A DNA stretch of 64,000 bases from Trametes villosa (taxonomy: Eukaryota > Basidiomycota > Agaricomycetes > Polyporales > Polyporaceae): NCBI GenBank assembly GCA_002964805.2, contig PUDQ02000079.1, forward strand, positions 124,001 through 188,000, given 5' to 3'. Of the stretch, positions 37,529 to 51,987 are shown piece by piece. The translations under genes were made by a program, and so were the position numbers. Numbering within the stretch: the stretch's first letter is position 1; every line of letters begins with the position of its first letter. The notes below the pieces were generated by a model. It was given only the letters and a program-made list of their open reading frames with translations, ran no database searches and was not told where the DNA came from.

Positions 37529-39060
37529 TCAGTCGTCGTCCTTGAACCCGTCGCCAATCATCAAGTCCTAGGCCCCCGAGCATCAGCACCGTGCAGTACC
37601 TACATACCGCGGCACGCACCTCTGGTTTGAACGGCCAGTTGTTGAACGCGCGCAACAGCAACGCCCAATCGGCCACCGTCAGATGGCGCGGCGTTTTGTT
37701 CGGCTTGACGCGCTCCTCGAGCGGAAGCCGGGTGTCCGTCAAGTCCTTGATGAGCGACGTCGCCCCAGGAGCCAGCGAGCTGCTGAACATCAGCATCTAT
37801 AGCCATATGTCTGCTGAAGCGACGTACTTAAGAGCACTTTGCAGCGGTGTGTTCTTCAGCACGAACAGTCGCCGGAGACAGAAGTCCCACTTCTCGATGT
37901 CACCCCGTTGGATTACCTGCCCATACCCATCAGTATCCCGACGACACGCCTTATGAAGAGGATCATACCTGCTCTGTGTATGGTACCGCATTGAAGACGT
38001 GCATGGGCTGGCCTATTCTTTTTGACACGGCCTTATGGGCGCCATTGGTCACAGGGACTGGATGGAAGTGTTCTGCATATGGCTCAAGAGCGGTAGGGTC
38101 GACAATCTCCTGGACCTCTGCTGCTGCCTCTGCGATGACTGAGAGCTTGCATCGGCGCGCGTCTCCTGGCGTCGCTGTTAGTCGCTACAGAAAGGTTCCA
38201 TGGTGTCAGCGGACTGTGCAGTTATGGGTGGACAGGTGTAGGACGCACCGACCAGACGTAGTCTGTCAGGATGAGACTCATCGGCACTCGACCATACTGG
38301 AAGAGCCATGAACGCTCGGGTATACAGCGGAAGAGCTGCGCTATTAGCTGCTCGCCCTTCACACTGACGGGTAGATGGGATACAAAGTGCAGGTTGGGAG
38401 CTGAACAAGGGGGCCGGGATTTCGTCAGTCGGTATGTGCGATCGGGATGGCTTCCACCGGAGAGAAGGACTTACGGGGGCCTTCCCAAGGTTGTGCTTTC
38501 AGCCCCTCCAACAGTCCGAGTTCCTCTATGTGGTTATACGTATCCCAGTTGTGCCCTGACATTGGTATGATCGTCACACGGGGGTCCGCATCTTGGAGAG
38601 GCTGGGCACGTCAGGTTCGGGTGAAGTCGCAAGCTGCGGTAGAGCGGTCACCTTGAGCGCCTCTAGATACTGGTCGTCGTTCTCGAGTATAATCAGCCTC
38701 CGCAAGCTGGATGAAGGCAGCTCAAGCATCGCGCGTGAGAGGGCGCCGGGGCCTGCAGTAAGTATTAGCTGCGTTCCATACTGCAAGCACTGCATGCTAC
38801 GCACCAGGGAAGGCTTCCACAACTATCTTTCCACCACTGTCACTCTTAGCTTCGGACAGGAAGGATCGCGCAACCAACCTCGCGCTGTCGGGATCTTTAA
38901 GGACCGCTCGCTCGCGTCTCAAGGTGTTGTTTATAGGAAATCGGGCCTTCCATTCGCTTGGTGGTGGCAAAGGCGGTATGGAAGATTTCGTGGAGTATTT
39001 CCTGAGGATACTCGCCCGGTACCGGGAGCACGAGCAGCGATGGACACGAAGGGCAAGCAT
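37529..39060 (-). CDS. mitochondrial transcription factor B-like (rRNA adenine dimethylase fold)
   Basis: Starts at 39060 with MLALRVHRCSCSRYRASIL, an Arg/Ser-rich and acid-free sequence typical of a mitochondrial presequence, followed by SEWKARFPINNTLRRERAVL. The SAM-binding motif I is divergent: VVEAFPG joined across an intron to PGALSRAMLELPSSSLRRLI, then ILENDDQYLEALK. True rRNA dimethylases have EIGPGxGxLT here; the EAFPGPGALSRA form fits the fungal Mtf1 branch. The C-terminal segment PRHLTVADWALLLRAFNNWP and the final exon ending MIGDGFKDDD (stop at 37529) also fit. Probable role: specificity factor of mitochondrial RNA polymerase. Five or more introns; boundaries between 37800 and 38560 are uncertain. 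Confidence 0.75.
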
Positions 39061-39460
39061 GGGAGGCGGAGTAAGCACCAGTCCCAGCGCAAACGCGAAG
39101 TCCAGCGCGTAGACGCCCATACCCCTGGTGGCACGTGCTCTCGTACAGCTTTCCGAGAACATCGGACTCCACCTCAAACCCGTTCTTGAACGACTCCCAC
39201 CATCGGTCAGACTTGTCGAGAGGGCCTGCGGCGCGGGCCGTTCACATCCCATGAATATGTCGGTGCAGATCCTCACGACTTGGCGACTGTTCGGCCTGCG
39301 TAGTCATCACGATGATGATCAATGCTACGGAGTCCGCAGCCCTACCGATCCACGTCGCGCTTCAATCACGAGAGCTATATAAGTTGCGTACCCATTCCCA
39401 GCTCTTGACTGCAATCTTGGTCGCTCCTCTCTCGGGCTCTGGTTAACTCCCTCACCGAAA
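39061..39460. promoter_or_regulatory. divergent promoter, unit A of the tandem duplication
   Basis: Shared promoter of the mitochondrial factor (-) and epoxide hydrolase copy A (+). From 39086 onward the sequence is related to the region upstream of copy B (from 42298): for example AGCTTTCCGAGAACATCGGA occurs in both. A TATA box (TATATAA, 39376-39382) lies 85 bp before the ATG. Confidence 0.6.
39376..39382 (+). promoter_or_regulatory. TATA box of epoxide hydrolase copy A
   Basis: TATATAA 85 bp upstream of the ATG at 39461. The same box occurs in copy B (42623-42629) at nearly the same distance. Confidence 0.6.
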
Positions 39461-42053
39461 ATGACGAGCTGGGCAAAGCCGTTCACTGTCAACGTCTCCG
39501 ACGCGGACCTGGAGCTCCTCCGCAAGAAGCTCGAACTCGCCACCTTGCCTGACGAGCTGGAGGACGCCGGCTGGGACTACGGACTACCTCTTGCCGATCT
39601 CAAGCGCCTCTATGAGGGGATCCCGCGGACAAAAATATTCGGCGCGGACAAAACATTTCGTTTCTGGAGTTCGATTTCGGGACCCGCCAATTTCAGTTTG
39701 GGAGGGTCCTTTGGGGAACTTCTGCACGTCCGAGATCCTGCTTCGCGCTCACATGGAGTATTTCTGCGCTGTCCTAACCTCATATGTACCTTTGGCCCTG
39801 CAGGACCCCTAGAATATTGCATAAGCTGTAGCCTGTCAGGCCCGATGAGACTACTTATAGCCCCGGAAAGTGCGGAGATCTGCATATGTATTCCACGCTG
39901 GGCGCTCATAATCAGTCCATGCTTTTATGCTCGTTAACGAGGACTCCCCTGACGCTTGCCTATGGTGAGCGTGCAATACGGCACACTTTAGGGGCCGTCT
40001 CAGTGGGTGGGTCTCAAACCCCTACTTGCTATGGCCTCGTTAACAATTCGCACTAGAAACATTATAAGGAAAAGAGGGCCTGAACAGATACATTAGTAGG
40101 TTCGAGCAGCTCGCGCGTCGTCGCGCGTCGTAAGTTCTAACGTGGTACTGCGCTTGCGCGCTGATAGAAGGTGTCGCGCACTACGTCTGATAAAGAAGGT
40201 ATATTGAAGAACTTGAGGCCGTCGAGCGTCGAGGAGAGCTAGTGAGTATATGAACATCCTAAAAACCCACCTAATCATATCAAACGCTCTCACTATATGC
40301 CTTCTATTAACTTTACACGAGCGTCAGCCCGCGCATGTTCACTGCAAGTTCACTGAGCGACCGTCTTCTGGCAGACGGCAGGCAGGAGAGGCGAGCAAGC
40401 GCCCGTCGGACATAAGGCCCGTTGTCCGAAATCGAAACCCGAAGTTGAAACCGTGAACTGAAATCAAACTCCGAAATCCAACTTGTGAAATGAACCTTAT
40501 TTCCGCTGCTCCAAACTAATGATCGTGCCTTCGTGAAGTGGGAAGGGCTTTTGTCCGCGGGTGCCCCTCATACGCCTCACAGAATACTGGAAGACCAGCT
40601 TCGACTGGCGCAAGGCCGAGCGTGCCATTAACGAGCTTCCACAGTTCACGACAGAGATCGAGGTCGACGGCTTCGAGTCGCTCAATATCCACTTCGTGCA
40701 TCAGAAGAGCACAGTCGAGAATGCTATTCCTCTCCTCTTTGTGCATGGCTGTGAGTAGACCTTGCGAGGTTGTTCGACCTCTACCGCACGCGCAACATTC
40801 TAACGCGTTTGCAGGGCCTGGCCATTTCCTGGAAGTCAGGAGGATGCTGCCGCTCCTTACCGCTGGCTCCCCTGATCATCCCGCGTTTCATGTCGTCGCA
40901 CCCAGTCTACCTGGGTTTGGTTTTTCCGAGGGACCTACCAAGCCCGGCTTTGGCGGGTACCAATATGCAGAGGTACGTTCCACCAGAACGACTCACGATC
41001 TAGGCCAGAGTATTCAACCACTCCCAGGTCCTCAACAAGCTGATGCTCTCTCTCGGCTATGATGAATACGGTTAGTTGCGCGTCCGCTCTTCCAAAATAC
41101 CTTGCTAATCAAGTCGTAGTCTATCAGGGCGGCGACCTAGGTCACGTTGTACGTGTCCACTGAGTTCCCTCATCCGAAACGTCATCCTGATGCGTCAACT
41201 GGTAGGTCGGAGTATTCACCGTTAACAGGTATGGTCACCAACACCTCAAAGGATGGCTTTCGAACATGCCGATGTGCGCCTTGTCTTTATCTGCCGGTAA
41301 TGCATGCGCTGACCACAGATGACGCCACCAGCTACCGTCCACCGTCGCCAATCTGGAATCCCCTCCTGTTCTTGCAAATCTTCACCGCGCCATTCAACCC
41401 GGAGCTGAAGAAGAGTCTTCAAGTCGCGCGGCGCTTCCAGACGAAGGGCATGGGGTACTTCAAGGTTCAGGCGACGGTGCCGCAGACCCTGGCCTACAGC
41501 CTCGCGGACTCGCCCATTGGGCTCTTGGCGTGGATATACGAGAAGCTGAACAAGGCCGTCGATAACTACCAATGGACAGAGGACGAAGGCACGTCGCACA
41601 TCCTGTGCGGTACCACAGTGACGCGTCGCTGACACTTGCTGCATACAGTCCTAGAGTGGGTCTCCATCTACTGGTTCTCGCGTGCCGGGCCAGGGGCGAA
41701 CATCCGCATCTACTACGAGCTCACCGGCGGCAACTCACACGACATGTTCGAGGGCACACGCTGGACGTCCGTCCCGCTCGGACTCGCGTTCTTCCCTGGC
41801 GAACCCGTCCGTCTGCCCAAATCGTGCGCCACCACCTTATGTCACGGTCTCCCGCTGCGTAGTGCTGAGGCATTTGCACTGATGTAGATGGGCGCACATG
41901 CTCGGAAAGGTCGTATTCGAGTCGGAGCACGAGGCCGGCGGGCACTTCGCCGCGTTCGAGCAGCCCGAGGCGTTGGCGAGCGACCTGCGCAAGATGTTCG
42001 GGAAAGGTGGGCCCGCGTACGGCGTGGTCGCTGGCAAAGAAGGGTATGCGTAA
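39461..42053 (+). pseudogene. epoxide hydrolase copy A, split by a transposable element
   Basis: Reads [20 protein letters not shown] up to LPLADLKRL at 39610, is then interrupted by 962 bp of foreign DNA plus a 6-bp duplication, and resumes at 40579 with [20 protein letters not shown]. Without the insertion the frame is ...LKRL-TEYW..., matching copy B (LRRLAEYW). The rest is intact: HG-WPGHFLE oxyanion loop, [10 protein letters not shown] with the nucleophilic Asp, [27 protein letters not shown] cap segment, [18 protein letters not shown] with candidate ring-opening Tyr, and the catalytic His in [11 protein letters not shown], ending at 42053. The insertion plus duplication (968 bp) is not a multiple of three and brings stops, so this copy is probably dead unless the insert is spliced out. 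Confidence 0.85.
39611..40572. mobile_element. 962-bp non-autonomous DNA transposon with 24-bp inverted repeats
   Basis: Inserted in exon 1 of epoxide hydrolase copy A. The left end begins TATGAGGGGATCCCGCGG, then ACAAAA. The right end is its inverse (TTTTGTCCGCGGG, then TGCCCCTCATA), giving 24-bp terminal repeats with two mismatches. The target CGCCTC is duplicated at 39605-39610 and 40573-40578, and removal of the insert plus one copy restores the gene exactly as in its paralogue. A second CGGACAAAA lies just inside the left end (about 39647). There is no transposase. Minor open frames (39591-39812, 40093-40293) match nothing I know. Close to the right end a degenerate run of about 15-bp units related to CCGAAATC/CCGAAGTTGAAAC occurs at 40425-40490. 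Confidence 0.9.
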
Positions 42054-42109
42054 ACTATCGCATGGTAAATAGGAGAACTATACCGTCTTGATCGGTCAGG
42101 TAAATGTGG

Positions 42110-42280
42110 TATCACTCGACGTATCCTCAGTCTCAGGCTGACGTTCCTCGTCCCCATTCCCGCGAATAGCGAGCGCTGTGAGTGCCATTGCCGTCGTAAT
42201 CACCCGGCACCTGGCCCCAGGTGGACCGTGCGCGGCCAGCGGATAGCTACGCCATAATCGACCCGCCCCCTACAATGGAT
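42110..42280 (-). pseudogene. relic of the HET-domain gene 3' end
   Basis: Partial, indel-rich copy of the terminal coding part of the HET gene (44383-44545), carried along when the epoxide hydrolase segment was tandemly duplicated. It is too short and diverged to encode anything. It marks the right border of duplication unit A. Confidence 0.6.
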
Positions 42281-42622
42281 ACATGTCTGGGATGGCAACA
42301 GTGCAAACGCGAAGTCCGGCTGTAAGCGCTCACATTTCTTGGCGGTACGTGTAGTTGCGTAGCTTTCCGAGAACATCGGACGCGATTCAACGACGCGCCC
42401 TGTCGATCGTGAGAAAGGATCGACGCGTTCTTCAACAACACCCAGTCTCCCATCATGCACTTTGTCAGACAGGGACCAAACACGTCGCCAACTGAGACTC
42501 AGGCTGCGTTCGACCGTTCGGTCTGTGTAATCATCACGATGCCCATCAATTTCACGGAGTCGACGGAAGCCCGCAACTCATAGCCAGCCTGGGGTACCGC
42601 TCTTCGTCGGTTCTACGAGGGC

Positions 42623-42629
42623 TATATAA
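42623..42629 (+). promoter_or_regulatory. TATA box of epoxide hydrolase copy B
   Basis: TATATAA 82 bp upstream of the ATG at 42705, conserved with copy A although much of the surrounding promoter has diverged. Confidence 0.6.
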
Positions 42630-42704
42630 CCTGCGTTGAAGTTCCCAACTCTTAACTGCACTCTCGGTCTATCTTTTCTTGCACTCTGGTCAACCTGACC
42701 GAAA

Positions 42705-44326
42705 ATGACGAGCTGGGCAAAACCTTTCACTGTCGACGTCTCCGACGCGAAGCTGGAGCTTCTCCGCAAGAAACTCGAACTCGCCACCTTGCCCGACGAG
42801 CTCGAGGGCGTCGGCTGGGACTACGGGCTGCCTCTTTCAGACCTGAGACGTCTCGCAGAATACTGGAAGACCAGCTTCGACTGGCGCAAGGCCGAGCGCG
42901 CCATCAACGAGCTTCCTCAATTCACGACAGACATCCAGGTTGAGGGTTTCGAACCGCTCAACATCCACTTCGTGCACCAGAAGAGCAAAGTGGAGAACGC
43001 GATTCCTCTCCTCTTCGTGCATGGCTGTAAGTGGCCTCCGAGATTATTTGTACTCGACCGTATCCGCAATTTCTGACGTCTTTCCAGGGCCTGGCCAGTT
43101 CCTCGAAGTCAAGAAGTTACTACCGCTCCTGACTGCTGGCTCCCCTGATTACCCCGCATTCCACGTCGTCGCGCCCAGTCTGCCTGGCTTCGGGTTCTCC
43201 GAAGGGCCGAAGAAGCCAGGCTTTGGCGGGTATCAACATGCGGAGGTACGATCTACGGCACGGTAATCACCTTTAGAGATTAAAAATGCCCCCAGCTCCT
43301 CAACAAGCTAATGCTTTCTCTCGGCTACAATGAATATGGTTAGTTGCGCTTACTCTCCCCCCGAGTTCCATGCTAACCTGGTCTCAGTTTATCAGGGCGG
43401 TGACCTGGGCCACATCGTACGCGTCCTTTTGAGCCGTATCGTCCAAGATATCATCCTAACGTATCAATGCGTAGCTTGGAGTATATACCGCCAACCGGTA
43501 TGGGCACCAACATCTCAAGGGATGGCTGTCCAACATGCCACTGTGCGTCTTGTCCTATGTGCCTGTAAATCACGCGCTAACCACAGACGTCGCCACCAGC
43601 TACCGTCCCCCGTCGCCGATCTGGAACCCGCTCCTGTTCTTGCAGATCTTCACCGCATCAGCTAACTCGGACACCAAAACGCGTCTCAAAGCCGCACAGG
43701 AGCTGCAGACGAAGAAGATGGGGTACTTCAAGGTGCAGGCGACGGTGCCGCAGACCCTGGCATACAGCCTCGCGGACTCGCCTGTCGGGCTCCTAGCGTG
43801 GTTATATGAGAAGCTACACGGGTCGGCGGACAACTATCCATGGACAGAGGATGAAGGTACAGCGCATTTATCACCTCCTGCATGTCAGACACGTTGCTGA
43901 CGCTAGCCGTATGCAGTCCTCGAGTGGGTGTCCATCTACTATTTCTCGCGCGCCGGCCCAGGGGCGAACCTCCGCATCTACTACGAGCTTACCGGCGGGG
44001 GCGTGCACGACATGTTCGAGGGTACACACTGGACATCCGTCCCGCTCGGCTTTGCGTTCTTCCCTCGCGAACCCGCCCGTCTCCCCAAATCGTGCGCCGT
44101 CACCTCAAACTGCGATGCCCCGTTCTGCAATACTGACAAAACACTTTCGCATTGATGTAGATGGGTGCACCTGGTCGGAAAGGTCGTGTTCGAGTCGGAA
44201 CACGAGGCCGGCGGGCACTTCGCTGCGTTCGAGCAGCCCGAGGCGTTGGCGGGTGACTTGCGTAAGATGTTCGGGAAGGGCGGACCCGCGTATGGCGTGG
44301 TCGCGGGCAAAGAAGGCTATGCGTGA
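42705..44326 (+). CDS. epoxide hydrolase copy B (alpha/beta hydrolase), intact
   Basis: Hydrolyses epoxides to diols. Starts [20 protein letters not shown], the epoxide-hydrolase N-terminal domain, and runs uninterrupted through [20 protein letters not shown]. Exons then give [19 protein letters not shown] (oxyanion HGWPG), [30 protein letters not shown] with the nucleophilic Asp, [56 protein letters not shown], a cap segment [19 protein letters not shown], and the catalytic His in [11 protein letters not shown]. The stop is at 44326. About eight introns. The residue after the nucleophile is Leu (GGDLG) where most microsomal-type enzymes have Trp (GGDWG). The N terminus is hydrophilic, with no clear membrane anchor. 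Role probably detoxification of epoxides, for example from plant or aromatic metabolism. Confidence 0.88.
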
Positions 44327-44382
44327 TATCTCTCATGGTACCCCTAGAGTCGCAATGTCTTTCGTTGATCTTGTTATAGATA

Positions 44383-46404
44383 CTATACTACACCCGACGT
44401 ATTCTCGATCGAAGCTTCATCATCGTCCTCGTGGATTGTGAGCCCTGCGAGAGCCGTTGCTGCCAAATTCATCCGGTCCCTGGGCCCAGGTAGACCGCGC
44501 CGAGCCAGCGGGTAGCCATGCCCCGATCGACCCGCACCCGAGAACGGGAACGTGACCGGGATGGGCGTAGGCACCCTCGAAGCTGACGCGAAGCCCTCGG
44601 CCTGGGCATGCGTGACGCTGATATCGAGCGCGTACTTGTCGTTGCCCCACGGGTTGAACGCGAGCCGCACCGTCCTCGTCCCCGAGCTGCTCCAAAACGT
44701 GTGCGTGACTCCGGCCCAGATGCTCTCTGCCTCCTCGCTATGCTCGGGTTCCTCAGCACTCCCATCTTCGCTGTCCACGGGAGGCTTCTCGGTGCCGTAC
44801 CAAACAAGTTTGGCGCTCAGGTAATGTGGTCGGTGGGAGGAGAAGAGCTCGATGAGGATGCGGCCATCGCCGCGGTGTAGACCGACAACTGGTTTGGATG
44901 AGAGGATGTAGCGTGAGCTGATATACGTGCCTGCGTTCACGTCGAGCAGCATGTCCTCGTGAGGTTCACCGTACGGTTCTCCATTCAGCGTGACCTCGTA
45001 TTCTTGCTCTAGAAGGTCAGAGTGCACCCATGCAGGAAGGACTATTTGACATGGACAGGGGATCGCCTTGAAAGGGATAGAAGGTCCGGTGCTGATGTTG
45101 GCAGAAGACGAGGGTCGGAGGGGCAATGTCGGCAACGGAGCGGAGCGCATATACGGGATGTACACTTCCTGCACCGTCGCTTGACCCGCCAGCGCGCCGA
45201 TGGACTCCAGCCCTGAGAGTGTTGTAACGCGGATGTGTTGTAGAAAGCGCCTATTTCCGACGAGATACCGGGTGGTCGCCGAGCCGTCATCACTAGGTCG
45301 TAGGAGCAGGGCAAGGAGACCTCCTTCGGAGTCGCGGCACGGGAGGACAGCAGCCTGGGTGATCAAAGAGGTCCCATACTTGAACGGAATAAGTAGCAGC
45401 CGCGAGCGAACCCCATGGCTTGTGATGGTGAACTCTGGAACGAAGGTCAGAAACTCCTCAAATTCCCGGGCGACGGACTCGATGGGGACAGTAGTTATGG
45501 TGGAGGAATTGGCAAAGTCCCCAGGACTTTCGGCGAGCAGCAGGTCGGTGTTCTCCTCCGTGTTCGGCTCTAAGAGTTCCGTAGCAACCAGGTCTTCTTC
45601 GGGCTTGTGAGGATACAGGCCCCACACAAAGATACTCTGGTCGGGGATTCGCCTCAGTATCTCCTCCTGGAGGCGTGTGAACGCTCGACGGCCCTCCCCA
45701 TACAAGGTTGGCATGTGGATGTCAAAGAGGCCCATCAGGGAATACGCCTCGTCCTCGAGTCGGGTTGTCTCGCGGCAGGACGCCCAAGACATACGTTGTG
45801 CGACGCTAACAGAGTTCAGAGGGCGCTGATGGGCGAGGATAGCGCGGTCGATGCCGGTGACTTCCTCGATGACATCTGCGAGGCTGATCTTGGTACCGAG
45901 CATTTGCCAGTCGCGCGATAGGAATAGGATGTTTCTGGGGGCAATGAGTTCCTGTAAGGTCCAGCCGCGTCGGAACCATTTACTCCGACGGAATTGGGAA
46001 CGGGGGTGACGAGGGTCGTGGTCCGCCGCGACGTCCTCGAGGAAGACGAGACATGTGTCGGCCTGGCCATACCAGAGATACATGGAGTTAATAGCCTCGG
46101 AGAGCTCTGCACTGCTGGTCTTATCGATACAGCAGCTGTCGATCCAGACTTTCCGGTATCCATGACGTTCTGCGAAGAGGCAGCAGTTCCTGCTTTTGGC
46201 CGATGCTCCGTCCAGTCCGGTGTTGGGGGTTAGACGGCGCAGTTCTTGGAAAGATTGTTCTCCGGATACAGACCAGACATGGGAGAGGATAGCGTAGCTG
46301 TCGCGGGTCGGTGCAAGGTCGCCTGTTTTAGTGTCGAGCAGCCACATAGGCGGAGATCCAGATGGGTAGCCAGAAATAGCTTGACCTTCTATTAGCTGAC
46401 TCAA
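44383..46404 (-). CDS. HET-domain (heterokaryon incompatibility) protein
   Basis: Single-exon gene of 673 codons. The N-terminal HET domain shows MWLLDTKTGDLAPTRDSYAI, LSHVWS, VWIDSCCIDKTSSAELSEAI, NSMYLWYGQADTCLVFLEDV, SKWFRRGWTLQELIAPRNIL and a C-terminal GLFDIHMPTLYGEGRRAF, the standard order of HET motifs. The second half (about residues 260-673) is beta-rich with no recognised domain and an Ala/Gly/Arg-rich end. In filamentous fungi HET proteins trigger cell death on non-self fusion; basidiomycete copies are numerous and mostly untested. A partner gene is not evident. The end of this gene overlaps unit B of the tandem duplication. Confidence 0.87.
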   Translation of the reverse strand: MSQLIEGQAISGYPSGSPPMWLLDTKTGDLAPTRDSYAILSHVWSVSGEQSFQELRRLTPNTGLDGASAKSRNCCLFAERHGYRKVWIDSCCIDKTSSAELSEAINSMYLWYGQADTCLVFLEDVAADHDPRHPRSQFRRSKWFRRGWTLQELIAPRNILFLSRDWQMLGTKISLADVIEEVTGIDRAILAHQRPLNSVSVAQRMSWASCRETTRLEDEAYSLMGLFDIHMPTLYGEGRRAFTRLQEEILRRIPDQSIFVWGLYPHKPEEDLVATELLEPNTEENTDLLLAESPGDFANSSTITTVPIESVAREFEEFLTFVPEFTITSHGVRSRLLLIPFKYGTSLITQAAVLPCRDSEGGLLALLLRPSDDGSATTRYLVGNRRFLQHIRVTTLSGLESIGALAGQATVQEVYIPYMRSAPLPTLPLRPSSSANISTGPSIPFKAIPCPCQIVLPAWVHSDLLEQEYEVTLNGEPYGEPHEDMLLDVNAGTYISSRYILSSKPVVGLHRGDGRILIELFSSHRPHYLSAKLVWYGTEKPPVDSEDGSAEEPEHSEEAESIWAGVTHTFWSSSGTRTVRLAFNPWGNDKYALDISVTHAQAEGFASASRVPTPIPVTFPFSGAGRSGHGYPLARRGLPGPRDRMNLAATALAGLTIHEDDDEASIENTSGVV

Positions 46405-46983
46405 CTTGCCACAAACAAGCAGAATGGCGGGGGCTACTTACATGTACAGCGCGGTCTGTGTGTGGGATCTGTCCCCTGCCTGAGCTGCTCTCAATGCTCG
46501 GCATCAAGATATGGAAGGTGGTAGCTCGAGATGGATATATGAAAGCTGAGCTAGTACGCCGGCAGGCTCAATTGGTCGGCCTGAAAGACGTTGTGTTGTT
46601 GACTCTGAGTTGGTATCGATCAAGTAGCACACCCAGCTACTGCCTGCTACTGCCTGCTACTGCTGGAGGGGGTTTGTGTCGAACTTAGGAGGCTGTGTAC
46701 GGCAATTCGAGGGACTGACTTGCCTAACACGGCCACCGCCACACGTGGTAGACTGTGACTGTGACGGACGCGTCCATCACGCGTGAATGCGCGCGGGACG
46801 TCTCAGCCACCGTCTTGCCCTTCAGCTCTCCCTCCTCCTCTGCTCGCGCCCTCATCGCCTCGTCCTCGCCAGCTCGCTGCAAGAAGTGTACACCGCTTAG
46901 TGTACCATATACCCAACGCCTCTGCCGGTGGCCGCCTATACTGTCCAGGGACGTGCAGTGGCGACACTTCCAACCCGCTCAGC
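46405..46983. promoter_or_regulatory. divergent promoter region of the HET and smc3 genes
   Basis: About 580 bp between divergent starts. A short imperfect repeat of the unit CTACTGCCTG (three to four copies) lies at 46636-46665. The last 150 bases before smc3 are C/T-rich, consistent with a core promoter. Confidence 0.5.
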
Positions 46984-51470
<4,487 letters not shown>

Positions 51471-51987
51471 AATGTTTTGCTCCTCCGTATTTCTTGCACT
51501 CTTCTTGTCACTGTTGTCGCGCTATCGTTATCTCACGTGTACCACCTTTATATGTACCAATAGCATTCTCTACGTCTCTTGCTCGACCTTCAGGTTCCTG
51601 ACGTGCAAGATGCGGTTTTTGCCCAACCAGCATGACTGACAGACTCAGAGGGAGTCGGTCCGACTTCCCGACCTTCCCCGCGTCTGAGATAAGATTAGAT
51701 GGAAACGTTTCATGTTGCCGCGGTGTCGCAGTCGGTGCCGCAGACTCTCCTCTTGCGCCTCCCTCAGCACTGCGTGTTCGTTACTCGCCCGTACGGAGCT
51801 CTGCTACGTTGCTTCTGGAATAGGGAGAGACAGACGAAGTGTTTGATTGTGTGTCTGGGGATTAGGGTGAGTGCCTCCACCTCTCAACAGTGTGCCGAAT
51901 CGCTAAATGCTTGTGCGCAGTGGCACGCCTCAGCCACGAGCAAGGACTGGCAACATTGCCGACAGATATCTACAATCACCCTTCACT
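51471..51987. other. intergenic region between smc3 and the TAPT1-family gene
   Basis: About 0.5 kb holding the smc3 3' flank and the next promoter. Small open frames show no likeness to proteins. Confidence 0.4.

Larger units (their letters stand above)
42054..42704. other. duplication junction: HET gene 3' relic and copy B promoter
   Basis: Between the two epoxide hydrolase copies. The part at about 42110-42280 is a diverged copy of the 3' end of the HET gene (compare GGCCCAGGTAGACCG at about 44483 with the related GCCCCAGGTGGACCG at about 42218, followed in both by related ...GCCAGCGG... sequence). The part from 42298 matches the region upstream of copy A. The TATA box TATATAA at 42623-42629 lies 82 bp before the copy B start. 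No intact gene is present. Confidence 0.65.

Noticed and set aside
37529..39060. Bona fide rRNA adenine dimethylase (Dim1/KsgA)
   Set aside because: The SAM motif is EAFPGPGALSRA rather than EIGPGxGxLT, and the N terminus is a mitochondrial-type presequence. The mitochondrial transcription factor branch fits better.
40093..40293. Possible transposase fragment inside the inserted element
   Set aside because: The 66-codon minus-strand frame is Arg/Ser/Leu-rich and shows no catalytic triad or DNA-binding motif. I cannot support it as a transposase remnant.
39461..42053. Two separate short epoxide hydrolase genes
   Set aside because: The two parts are halves of one gene. The paralogue at 42705 is continuous across the same point, and the gap is a transposon with a target duplication.
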